Positions 36,809 to 44,481 of a stretch of DNA of 64,000 bases are shown here, piece after piece. Every line of letters starts with the position of its first letter. The first letter of the stretch is position 1. Under the pieces are notes generated by a model. The model was not told the origin of the DNA. It searched no databases and saw only the letters and a program-made list of their open reading frames with translations. The stretch comes from Sphingobium fuliginis (GTDB lineage Bacteria > Pseudomonadota > Alphaproteobacteria > Sphingomonadales > Sphingomonadaceae): positions 62,001 to 126,000 of the forward strand of contig NZ_SEON01000006.1 in NCBI RefSeq assembly GCF_004152845.1. Reading direction: 5' to 3'. Made by a program: the position numbers and the translations under genes.

Positions 36809-37995
36809 GCGGCCTCCAGCGCGGTGGGCGGAGGGGGCGTGCCCGCATCCGGCGAAAGCACGGCATAGGCGCGCCGCAGCCGGTCGACGAAGGCGGCATG
36901 GCCATAGTCGAGCCGCGCCCTTGCGGCGGCGGCCTCCCCCAGCCTCGCCCTCAGCGCGTCGTCGGCGCAGAGCCGCCGCAACCCTTGCGCCAGGTCCTGC
37001 GCCGTCGCGGGCGTCAGCATGGCGCAACGCGCGTCCAGAACCTGGGAATGGCTTTCGATGTTGGTCGCCAGCAGCGCCTTGCCCGACGCCATGTAGGAGA
37101 AGATCTTCATCGGCGTGTTCCGGCCCTTCAGCCGCGGCGAACAGAGGATGTCGGCCTGCGCCAGATAGCGGCCGAGGCCATCGAGCGGGCGCGGGCCAAG
37201 CAGGCGCACATCGCCTTCCAGCCCGCATTGCAGGGCGAGTTGCCGATGCTGCGCGACATGATCCGCCTTGCCGCCGATCACGACCAGCGCGGGACGCTCG
37301 GCAGGCGCAAGCGCCGCCATCGCCTGGATCAGCAGGTGGACGCCCTGATAGGATTCGAGGTTGCCGACATAAAGCGCGAGCGGGCGATCCTTTGCGTTCG
37401 GGCGCAGGTCTTCGACCGGCGCCGCGGTGGCGGGCCCTTCCATCGCCACGTCGGGCAGCAGGTGGATGCGATCGGCGGCTGCGGAGCGGCTGGCGCTCTG
37501 CTGGATGGCGGGGCAGACGGCGATCACCAGGTCGCTGCGGCGGAAGGCGAATTGCTCGCACCGTTCGACGATCCAGGCGATGGCGCGGGCCCGCGGCCAT
37601 TTTTCGACGATCTGCTCGCTCAGGATCGAGTCCGCGTCATAGACGAGGCGCGTTCCGAACAGCCGGGACAAGGGCAGCGCGAAGAAGGCCGCTTCCTCGA
37701 CGGCATGGATGACGTCAGGGCGATAACGCCGAAGCAGGCCGACCGCGGCAAAGAGCATCCAGAGGTCGCAGACCAGCTTCCCGAGCGAAAAACCGATGGG
37801 GACATTGCGGACGCCCGGCGGGGCGGCGATGCGGTGATGCCGCACGCCGGGCATCGGCACGTCGCGCCCTTCATGGAAGCTCAGCAGCGCGACCTCATGC
37901 CCCTGCGCCGCCAGAGCTTCGGCCGCCATGCGCACGGCAATGGGCGTGCCGCGTTCCTCGTAAAAGGGCTGGGGCGCCAGCATCAATATCTTCAT
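36805..37995 (-). CDS. Glycosyltransferase family 4
   Basis: This is a 396-residue GT-B glycosyltransferase. The start MKILMLAPQPFYEERGTPIA is typical of GT4 proteins of the WcaI/colanic type, and the C-terminal half has the nucleotide-sugar site (LYVGNLESYQGV, LGPRPLDGL, SPRLKGRNTPMKIFSYMASGKALLAT). The usual E-x7-E motif is relaxed here: the region reads GRNTPMKIFSYMASG. It overlaps its neighbours by four bases at both ends. It should add one sugar to the lipid-linked intermediate on the cytoplasmic side; donor unknown. Confidence 0.87.
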   Translation of the reverse strand: MKILMLAPQPFYEERGTPIAVRMAAEALAAQGHEVALLSFHEGRDVPMPGVRHHRIAAPPGVRNVPIGFSLGKLVCDLWMLFAAVGLLRRYRPDVIHAVEEAAFFALPLSRLFGTRLVYDADSILSEQIVEKWPRARAIAWIVERCEQFAFRRSDLVIAVCPAIQQSASRSAAADRIHLLPDVAMEGPATAAPVEDLRPNAKDRPLALYVGNLESYQGVHLLIQAMAALAPAERPALVVIGGKADHVAQHRQLALQCGLEGDVRLLGPRPLDGLGRYLAQADILCSPRLKGRNTPMKIFSYMASGKALLATNIESHSQVLDARCAMLTPATAQDLAQGLRRLCADDALRARLGEAAAARARLDYGHAAFVDRLRRAYAVLSPDAGTPPPPTALEAA

Positions 37996-38723
37996 GAGGC
38001 CATCCTCAGGCGAAGCTGGTTGCCGAGGAAATGCAGCGGGCTTGCAAGAGCGCCATAATGCCGCGCCTGCCGCCCGGCCGAACGGATGAGCGCGCGCAGG
38101 TCGCGTCCGGGCCGGTCGGCCGAAAGCCCGCCATGCAGGATGGTTCCGAAAGTCCCGATCCGCCGCGCATCGCCGCGCAATGGCAGGGGGTCCGATCCGC
38201 GCAGCACCGTCCGGTGGCGGAAGCGGCGTTCCGGCCAGAAGGCGGGGCGCCCGCCATTGTCGCCCAACAGCAACCGGCCTTCCGGATCGCCGGCCAGCAG
38301 CCTGTCGACCAGCCGTCCTCGCGCGCCGGCCCATTTGCCGACGCCCCAGGGAAGGATGGTCAGCGCGTCCGCCGCGCCCATCGCAGCGACCAATTGTTCG
38401 GCCGGCGCGCCGTCGGCGAAACCGGCGGCGGTGGCCAGCGCCAGTATCTCCAGCCGTTCGGCGCTGACGACCTGCCGGCCGGCCAGCACCAATATGTCGG
38501 CGGAACCGGTTTCCAGCCACAGGCTTTCCGGTTCCGCGGTCGACCGGCCCGATGCCTTCAGCATTCCGAACGCGTTGCAGCCCTGCTGCTCCGCCAGCAT
38601 GAAGACGGGCAGGCAGTCCTTCCCGGCGGCCGCCATCATGCGCCCATGCGCCTGCATCAGCCGGTCCCGCGGATCGTCGCCGGGATGCAGATGGACGTGC
38701 GCGTCGATCATCAGCTCAGGCAT
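37992..38723 (-). CDS. HxH metal-dependent hydrolase-like protein (amidohydrolase/PHP type)
   Basis: This is a 243-residue cytoplasmic protein. It starts with MIDAHVHLHP, the first metal-binding HxH of amidohydrolase or PHP-type barrels. Further ligands cannot be placed with confidence; HYGALASPLHFLGNQL at the end may supply one. It overlaps the FAD-enzyme gene by eight bases and the GT4 gene by four, so it is an integral part of the glycan operon. A deacetylase or phosphoesterase acting on a precursor would fit, but I do not recognise a specific function. Confidence 0.65.
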   Translation of the reverse strand: MPELMIDAHVHLHPGDDPRDRLMQAHGRMMAAAGKDCLPVFMLAEQQGCNAFGMLKASGRSTAEPESLWLETGSADILVLAGRQVVSAERLEILALATAAGFADGAPAEQLVAAMGAADALTILPWGVGKWAGARGRLVDRLLAGDPEGRLLLGDNGGRPAFWPERRFRHRTVLRGSDPLPLRGDARRIGTFGTILHGGLSADRPGRDLRALIRSAGRQARHYGALASPLHFLGNQLRLRMAS

Positions 38724-39879
38724 GGCGCGGCCGCCATCCGCCGGTTCGCGGCAAGGGCGCGGCAGGCCACAGGCGGCGCGCCACCTGTTCGCTCAGCAGC
38801 GGCGCGGTGGTCAGCTTGCCGCTGACCAGCATATGATAGCCCTCCGGCCCCGGACGCAGATGCCGGTCGCCCGGATGAAGCGCCCGGCCGCTGCCGTCGC
38901 GGTCCGGCAGCAGGCCGGCATAGGTGGCCAGCACCGATCCTTCGTCCAGTTCGACATTGGGCAGGCACTGGCGGATGGATGAGAGGGCGGACCGGACATC
39001 CTCCGCCGTGGGTTCGGGCGAAAGGATGCCGGGCGCGGGACGGTAGAAAGTGCCGACGAGCGTCGCGGCGCCATAACGGCGAAAGAAGAAGCTGCGTCCG
39101 CGCCCCGGCGTGGGCGACAGGGCGTAGGCGTCGCTGGCGGGGGGCGCGGGAATGTCCATCAGCAGGTTGAAGGCGAGGACCGCCGCGCTCGGCACCCGGC
39201 GCGCCGGCCCCATGCAGCGTCCCGCCTGCGCGCCGCCGCAATCGAACAGCCGGTCGGCGGCGATCCTCTGTTCGCGCCCGTCGCTTGCGTTGCGCAACAG
39301 GACGGCCTGGAGGCGGCCGCCCTGCTCGATCAGGCCGGTGACTTCGGTGGAGCGCAACACGACGCCGCCGCGCTGCTCCACTTCGGCCAGCATTTCCCTC
39401 AACAGCGCGGGCGGGTTCAGCAACTGCGCATCGTACCAGACCGCGCCGCCCAGCAGGCCATGGGATGCGACGTCATAGGCCTGCAAGACCTCCTGCCGCG
39501 AACAGGCGCCATCTTCGGGAAGCGGCACATGCTGGCCAAGCGCCGTTCGCAGCAGCCGGTCGAAGCCTCGCGCAAGGGCGAACAGCCGGGGCGAGCGGGG
39601 GGCGCCGGCATAAAGCGGCATCACGCAGCGCAGCGGCCGCACCTGATGGGGGTAGCGGTCGATATACCAGTTCTGCGCGCGGCGGCTGCGCACCCAGCGG
39701 GGGATGTTCATCGACTGGAGGTAGCGCAGCCCGCCATGGACGATGCCATAGCTGTTGACGGACGCGCCGGAGGGCTGGTCGTCCCGATCGACGAGGATCG
39801 GGCACACGCCCCGTTCGAGCGCGGCGAGCGCCAGCGTGGCGCCCTGGATGCCCGCCCCTATGATGACGGTTTCAGGCAT
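38716..39879 (-). CDS. DAO-family FAD-dependent oxidoreductase (glycerol-3-phosphate-dehydrogenase-like)
   Basis: This is a ~387-residue flavoprotein of the D-amino-acid oxidase/GlpD superfamily. The FAD site is VIIGAGIQGATLALAALERG at the N-terminus, followed by NSYGIVHGGLRYL, and the C-terminal LVSGKLTTAPLLSEQVA is a GlpD-like ending. It is shorter than GlpD (about 500). ATG 39891, four codons earlier, is an alternative start, but MPETVIIG is the natural beginning of the fold. It lies between a GT2 gene and the hydrolase-like gene in the 11-gene operon. Oxidation of a glycerol-phosphate-like or sugar substrate is conceivable; given the FkbH-like protein nearby, glycerate chemistry is worth testing. 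Confidence 0.75.
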   Translation of the reverse strand: MPETVIIGAGIQGATLALAALERGVCPILVDRDDQPSGASVNSYGIVHGGLRYLQSMNIPRWVRSRRAQNWYIDRYPHQVRPLRCVMPLYAGAPRSPRLFALARGFDRLLRTALGQHVPLPEDGACSRQEVLQAYDVASHGLLGGAVWYDAQLLNPPALLREMLAEVEQRGGVVLRSTEVTGLIEQGGRLQAVLLRNASDGREQRIAADRLFDCGGAQAGRCMGPARRVPSAAVLAFNLLMDIPAPPASDAYALSPTPGRGRSFFFRRYGAATLVGTFYRPAPGILSPEPTAEDVRSALSSIRQCLPNVELDEGSVLATYAGLLPDRDGSGRALHPGDRHLRPGPEGYHMLVSGKLTTAPLLSEQVARRLWPAAPLPRTGGWRPRHA

Positions 39880-40849
39880 CGGCGGACACATGCTCCACGA
39901 TCTTCTCGATCCGATAATGCTGCTTGCCGTCGCCGCGGGTGAAGATGACGATCTCCGCGATCAGGCCGATCGCCGCGATCTGGATGCCCAGCACCAGCAG
40001 CAGCACGACCAGCACCAGCAGCGGGCGGTCGCCCAGCGGGATATTGCTGACCTCCCGCTGGAACAGCAGGAAAGCCATCAGGACCAGGCTGCTCAGGATC
40101 GACGCCGCGCCCACCGTGCCGAAGAAGCGGAAGGGGCGCTGCATGAAGCGGACGAGGAAGCCGACCGCCATCAGGTCCATCATCACGTCGAAATAGACGC
40201 CCGGCTTGTGCTGCGGCCGGCCAGCGTCGCTTTCGGCCTGCGGCAGGGTGAGCTGGACGACCTTGAAGCCATGCACCTCCGCCAGCAGGGGCAGGAAGCG
40301 CTGCTTCTCATCCTGGATCGGGATTTCGTCGAAGACGCTGCGGTGGACGGCGCGGACGAGGCATCCGGGATCGTCATATTTGGCTCCGGCGAAGCGCGCC
40401 ATCTTCTGGAAGCCCCAGCCGCGCAGCCGGTTGAACATGGCGTCCGCCCGCCTGTCGCGGCGGGCGGCGACGACGTCGGCTTCGTCCAGATGATCCAGAA
40501 GTTCGGAGATCGCCGCGCCGCCGATCTGGAAATAAGCGGGCAGGAACAGCAGGTGCCGCCCGCTCGACTGGCGGATGCCTTCGCGCAGGCAGGCGGATTC
40601 CCCGAACTCCCGGCCGAAGCGGATGATCTCTATGGGTTCGCCGTCGCGTTGCAGTTGTTCCAGCGTGGCGACCGGATAGTCCGGCTGTCCGTCGATGACG
40701 AAGATGAACTCGTAACTTTTCCCCGAGGATGCAACCCTGTCCCGATATTCGGCATAGACGCGGGCGACATCGTCGAAACGCTTGAGGACCGGGACGATGA
40801 CGGAAATGTCCATGACTTCGACCAGGTCCAGCTTTGCCGTGGCAACCAT
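39872..40849 (-). CDS. GtrB/DPM-like GT2 protein lacking the DXD motif
   Basis: This is a 325-residue GT2 protein with the GtrB/ArnC layout: GT-A domain (1-~235) and two C-terminal membrane helices (~240-305). It has IPV..KRFDDV at the start and FGREFGESACLREGIRQSSG, equivalent to the FRGNYGQTAAM..GI stretch of active homologues. But where the neighbour has TMDGDLQNDP, this protein reads LFLPAYFQIGG (about 101-111), with no acidic residue for metal and nucleotide binding; VDDGS is VIDGQ. It is probably a partner or regulator of the adjacent enzyme, or has changed chemistry. It follows the canonical GT2 gene by three bases. Confidence 0.82.
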   Translation of the reverse strand: MVATAKLDLVEVMDISVIVPVLKRFDDVARVYAEYRDRVASSGKSYEFIFVIDGQPDYPVATLEQLQRDGEPIEIIRFGREFGESACLREGIRQSSGRHLLFLPAYFQIGGAAISELLDHLDEADVVAARRDRRADAMFNRLRGWGFQKMARFAGAKYDDPGCLVRAVHRSVFDEIPIQDEKQRFLPLLAEVHGFKVVQLTLPQAESDAGRPQHKPGVYFDVMMDLMAVGFLVRFMQRPFRFFGTVGAASILSSLVLMAFLLFQREVSNIPLGDRPLLVLVVLLLVLGIQIAAIGLIAEIVIFTRGDGKQHYRIEKIVEHVSADA

Positions 40850-40852
40850 TGT

Positions 40853-41788
40853 TCAATCCCCCAATTTGATTTGGGCCGACAGTTTCGCGCCCAGCGACGC
40901 GAAACCCGAAACATTGCCGGTCAGGCTGGCGAGCATCTGCCCAATCACCGCCCATCCCAGCAGGAACAGCGCCAGCGACAGCCAGAGCACGCCGATGGCC
41001 AGCATCGGCAGCGCCAGCCCCCCGCCCCAGACCGCCGCCGCGACGGACAGCAGGCCAAGCAGGGTGATGCCGACGATCATATGGCGCGGCCAAGCCATGG
41101 GCCGCCGCACGAAGCTGAGCAGGATGCGGATCGACACGATGTCCAGCATCACCTTGTAGATGCGCGAGAAGCCATATTTGGAGACGCCGAACTGGCGCGG
41201 ATGGTGCCGCACCTCGATCTGCGCCAGACGCGCCCCGGCCAGGCGGGAGAGGGCCGGAATGAAGCGGTGCATTTCTCCATACATGGGCAATTGCTTGATG
41301 AGGATGCTGCGGAAGGCCTTCAGCGAACAGCCGCTGTCCCGCACCGCCACGCCCATCAGCCGGGCCATGATGCGGTTGGCGCATTTCGACACGAAGACGC
41401 GCAGCCCGCCATCCTGCCGCTTCCTGCGCCAGCCGACGACGATGTCGTGCCCGGCGTCGATCAGTTCGACCATGCGGGGTATGTCCAGCGGATCGTTCTG
41501 CAGATCGCCGTCCATGGTGACGATGATGTCGCCGCGGGCATTCTGGATGCCGGCCGCCATCGCGGCGGTCTGGCCGTAATTGCCGCGGAACTTGACGATG
41601 CGCACGCGCCCGTCCCGCTCAGCGACTTCCGCCGCGCGGATAAAGGTCGCGTCCCTGCTGCCGTCATCGACCAGCACGACTTCATAGCTGGGCCGGAAGT
41701 CGGTCAATGCATTGCTGATCGCTTCATGCAAAAGCCGTACATTGTCCTCTTCATTATAAAGAGGAACGACAATCGAAACATCGACCAT
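40853..41788 (-). CDS. Polyprenyl-phosphate glycosyltransferase (GtrB/ArnC/DPM-like GT2)
   Basis: This is a 311-residue enzyme that loads a sugar from a nucleotide donor onto undecaprenyl phosphate. The GT-A domain shows VVPLYNEEDNV, VLVDDGSRD and the catalytic TMDGDLQNDP; VRDSGCSLKAFRS is the DPM-type acceptor region. Two helices at ~228-245 and ~250-290 close the protein. TAGGA precedes the ATG, and an 18-base AT palindrome lies directly before that. It is the first gene of the 11-gene operon. The divergent GT-C gene at 42032 could use the resulting lipid-phosphate sugar in the periplasm. Confidence 0.9.
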   Translation of the reverse strand: MVDVSIVVPLYNEEDNVRLLHEAISNALTDFRPSYEVVLVDDGSRDATFIRAAEVAERDGRVRIVKFRGNYGQTAAMAAGIQNARGDIIVTMDGDLQNDPLDIPRMVELIDAGHDIVVGWRRKRQDGGLRVFVSKCANRIMARLMGVAVRDSGCSLKAFRSILIKQLPMYGEMHRFIPALSRLAGARLAQIEVRHHPRQFGVSKYGFSRIYKVMLDIVSIRILLSFVRRPMAWPRHMIVGITLLGLLSVAAAVWGGGLALPMLAIGVLWLSLALFLLGWAVIGQMLASLTGNVSGFASLGAKLSAQIKLGD

Positions 41789-41801
41789 GCGTCCATTCCT
41801 A

Positions 41802-41819
41802 CAATATTATATAATATTG
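41802..41819. promoter_or_regulatory. Perfect 18-base AT-rich palindrome before the 11-gene operon
   Basis: CAATATTATATAATATTG equals its own reverse complement. It ends 14 bases before the ATG at 41788, immediately upstream of the ribosome site TAGGA. In such GC-rich DNA an 18-base AT-only core with C/G ends is conspicuous and suggests an operator or a cold/heat-sensitive 5' hairpin. Confidence 0.5.
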
Positions 41820-41961
41820 CCGGCGATGCCCCTTATGATTTCCACAATCGGGTTCAACGCCAATCGATTCAGCGACCTTGGAAACACATTCACATAAATT
41901 TCAGAAACATACCATTATGTAGTCATACCTACGGCTAGGCGTTCTCCCCTATATTGACTTA

Positions 41962-41980
41962 AATTCGGTTAGATCGAATT
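41962..41980. promoter_or_regulatory. Inverted repeat AATTCG-N7-CGAATT in the divergent region
   Basis: Six-base perfect arms lie 52-70 bases upstream of the GT-C start at 42032. The whole 41789-42031 stretch (243 bases) is AT-rich and must hold promoters for two divergent operons; this site is placed like an operator for the rightward one. Confidence 0.35.
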
Positions 41981-42015
41981 CTTGCGCCATCGAACATCCT
42001 GTCGGCTTTTGCCGG

Positions 42016-42029
42016 ATATGAGATCATAT
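42016..42029. promoter_or_regulatory. Inverted repeat ATATGA-GA-TCATAT over the ribosome binding site
   Basis: This 14-base repeat overlaps the GGATATGAG region directly before ATG 42032. It could be an operator half-covering the start region, or a small stem that hides the ribosome site. Only its symmetry and position support it. Confidence 0.3.
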
Positions 42030-42031
42030 TC

Positions 42032-43756
42032 ATGGCCACCACATCGGAGCATCTGGGATCGCACGCCGCCCTGCCGTCGCAGGATGGCCGGCGCGCGTCC
42101 ATGGCCCTGCCGGGAGCGGCCCCTGCCCTGGCCGCGGGGTTGCTGGCCTGCCTGGTCTATGGGCTGACCATTCAGACGCGCCCCGCCCATATCGACGAAT
42201 TCTACCATCTGCTGGCGGGGCGCAGCTGGGCCGCGGACGGCAGCTTCGCGATCCTGGACGGCCGTTACGAACGGGCGCGGCTGTTCACCGCCATCGTCGG
42301 CGGCAGTTTCGATCTGTTCGGGCGATCCGACCTCTGGGTGGCGCGCATTCCCTCGCTGCTCTTTTCGGGCATCAGCGTCGGACTGGTCTTCCAGTGGCTG
42401 CGGCAGAGCGGCGGCATATGGAGCGCAGTGGCCGGCGCCGCGCTGTTCGGCCTTGCCGGCTACACGCTCGACATCGCGCATTTCGCCCGCTTCTACGCCC
42501 TGCACGCGCTGATGATACTGGCCGCGGCGGGAAGCCTTTTCCTCGCCACGCGGCCTGCGGGCCGGTTCAGGCCCGGCTGGCTGGCCGCCACGGCGCTCTG
42601 CCTGGCCATAGCGGCCCATCTGCAACCGGTGACGGCGATTGCCGCGCTGGCCATGGGCTGCTGGCTGCTGTTCGACCAGCGCGCGACGATAGCGGCGATG
42701 CGCCCGCTGCACCTGATCGTGCTGGGCGCAATCGCGCTGGCCTGCGCAACCATCGCCCTGTCGCAGGCCGGGCCAGCGCTGGAAAGCTATCGCCATGCCG
42801 AGCGCTGGGCGACCGGATCGCAGGACGACGCCTTCTATTATCTGCGCGAATTCCGGGCGCAGATGCCCGCCATGCTGCTGCTCTGGCCCGTTGCGCTGGC
42901 GGCGGCGTGGCGGCGCAATCCCTCGCTGGCCAGCCTGTGCGCGATCATGGCGATGCTGTGCCTGACGCTCCACAGTTTCGCGGGGATGAAGGCGTGGCGC
43001 TACAGCTATTACGTCTTTCCCTTCATCTGCATGGCCTATGGCCTGGCCATCGGCGCGCTGGTCGAACGGTTCGGCGGCGGGGGAACGCTGCGTCCAGCCC
43101 TGCTGGCGGGCGCGGCGATGCTGCTGCTGATGGGCGGCGACGTCGCCTACCGCCATTCCGCCCGGCTGATGGCGTCGACCCTTGCGCAAGGGCCCGCCGC
43201 CCTTGCCGCGCCGGTGCCCGACGGCGAATGGGACAGGGCGGCGCCCGAATTGCGGCGGATCGCGCAAGGCAGCAGCCTGCTCGTCACCGGCGACGACCTG
43301 CGCACCCTGGCGCATATCGGGCCGTTCAACCTGTTCATCAGCCACAGCCGGCTGGGCGAGCTCAAGCCGCCGACCGACTTCAACAGCGATTTCCGCACCG
43401 GCCGTCCGCTGATCGACAGCCCGGCGGCCCTGTCCGAAGTCATCGACTGCACCGATAACGGCGTCGTCATCGTGTCCGATTATCAGTGGCGCAATCCCAT
43501 GGGCGTGCGCCCCGAAATCGCCCGTGAGATCGAGCGGCGCCTGACCCCCGTCCCCACGCACAGCAGCTTCCACGTCTACAGCTGGCGGCACCCAACCGTG
43601 CGGCGTGCCTGCCCCCATGTCGGGAAGCAGGCCCTTCCCGGCACGAAAGGTGCGTCCGTGGTCAGGCCCCTGCCGCCCCGCGGGCGGTGCGTGCCGTCAG
43701 GCCAGTCATGTCCGCCTGCGTTCTTTGGCATTGCAGCAACCGCGGGTGCGGCATGA
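42032..43756 (+). CDS. GT-C membrane glycosyltransferase (ArnT/PMT-like)
   Basis: This is a 574-residue polytopic protein with about ten membrane helices in residues ~30-390 and a C-terminal soluble part. The acidic motif AHIDEFYH (about residues 50-57) between the first two helices is the metal/catalytic loop of GT-C enzymes that use polyprenyl-phosphate sugars. The last ~55 residues (arginine-, proline- and cysteine-rich) look like a low-complexity extension; the stop still overlaps the next ATG by four bases. It probably transfers a sugar made lipid-bound by the DPM-like GT2 encoded divergently at 40853-41788. Confidence 0.82.
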   Translation: MATTSEHLGSHAALPSQDGRRASMALPGAAPALAAGLLACLVYGLTIQTRPAHIDEFYHLLAGRSWAADGSFAILDGRYERARLFTAIVGGSFDLFGRSDLWVARIPSLLFSGISVGLVFQWLRQSGGIWSAVAGAALFGLAGYTLDIAHFARFYALHALMILAAAGSLFLATRPAGRFRPGWLAATALCLAIAAHLQPVTAIAALAMGCWLLFDQRATIAAMRPLHLIVLGAIALACATIALSQAGPALESYRHAERWATGSQDDAFYYLREFRAQMPAMLLLWPVALAAAWRRNPSLASLCAIMAMLCLTLHSFAGMKAWRYSYYVFPFICMAYGLAIGALVERFGGGGTLRPALLAGAAMLLLMGGDVAYRHSARLMASTLAQGPAALAAPVPDGEWDRAAPELRRIAQGSSLLVTGDDLRTLAHIGPFNLFISHSRLGELKPPTDFNSDFRTGRPLIDSPAALSEVIDCTDNGVVIVSDYQWRNPMGVRPEIAREIERRLTPVPTHSSFHVYSWRHPTVRRACPHVGKQALPGTKGASVVRPLPPRGRCVPSGQSCPPAFFGIAATAGAA

Positions 43757-44481
43757 CTGGTTTGCTTCCTCCCCCCGATCTGGAAACGGGGTCGGTCCAA
43801 TATGCCCGCCGGTTTGCGGGGCCTTCCGGCGCCTATCTGCTCGACATCCAGGAACGCGGCCTGCGCGATCTGGTCGACGATGGGCCGCCCCTCCACCAGA
43901 GCGCGCTGGATGTCGGCGGCGGCCATGGGCAGCTTGTCGGCGGACTGCTGGACATGGGAATTCAGACGACGGTGCTGGGCTCGACGGCCGATTGCGCCGA
44001 ACAATTGTTGCAGGGCGCCGATGCCGGCCGGGTGGATTATGTGACCGGCGACCTGCTGGCCCTGCCCTTCCCGGACGGCCGTTTCGACCTTGTCACCAGC
44101 ATCAGGCTGCTGGCGCATATCGACGATCCGGACAGGCTGATCGACGAACTTTGTCGCGTCGCCCGCTACAGCGTCATCGTCGATTATCCGACATTGATGG
44201 GCGCCAATGCGCTGTCGGCGGCGACCTTCCCGATCAAGCGGCTGATCGAGAAGGACACGCGCACCTATCGCAGCTTCTGGCCGGCCCGGATCGAGCAGGC
44301 CTTCCGCCGCAACGGCTTCGCGCCCCGACGCCGCTTCAAGCAGTTCAGCGCGCCCATGGGCCTCCACCGCCTGGCGGGGAAGCCGGTGCGCATGGTGGAG
44401 GAAGGATTGCGCCGCATCGGCGTCACCAGCCTGATCGGCAATCCGGTGCTCCAGCGCTTCGACCGGGAGAGGAAGGCATGA
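43753..44481 (+). CDS. SAM-dependent class I methyltransferase
   Basis: This is a 242-residue Rossmann-fold methyltransferase. Motif I is ALDVGGGHGQLVGGLL (about 52-67) and the post-motif region is GDLLALPFPDGRFDLVTSIRLLAHIDD, a UbiE/type-11 pattern. ATG 43753 overlaps the GT-C stop, and its own stop overlaps the epimerase start, so all three are coupled. It may O-methylate a sugar of the glycan or the isoprenoid-linked intermediate; the substrate is not identifiable. Confidence 0.83.
   Translation: MTGLLPPPDLETGSVQYARRFAGPSGAYLLDIQERGLRDLVDDGPPLHQSALDVGGGHGQLVGGLLDMGIQTTVLGSTADCAEQLLQGADAGRVDYVTGDLLALPFPDGRFDLVTSIRLLAHIDDPDRLIDELCRVARYSVIVDYPTLMGANALSAATFPIKRLIEKDTRTYRSFWPARIEQAFRRNGFAPRRRFKQFSAPMGLHRLAGKPVRMVEEGLRRIGVTSLIGNPVLQRFDRERKA

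Noticed and set aside
35591..37600. An apparent 669-residue flippase with a long N-terminal extension
   Set aside because: The extension is out-of-frame sequence of the GT4 gene; the hydrophobic protein starts at 36808 in an ATGA overlap.
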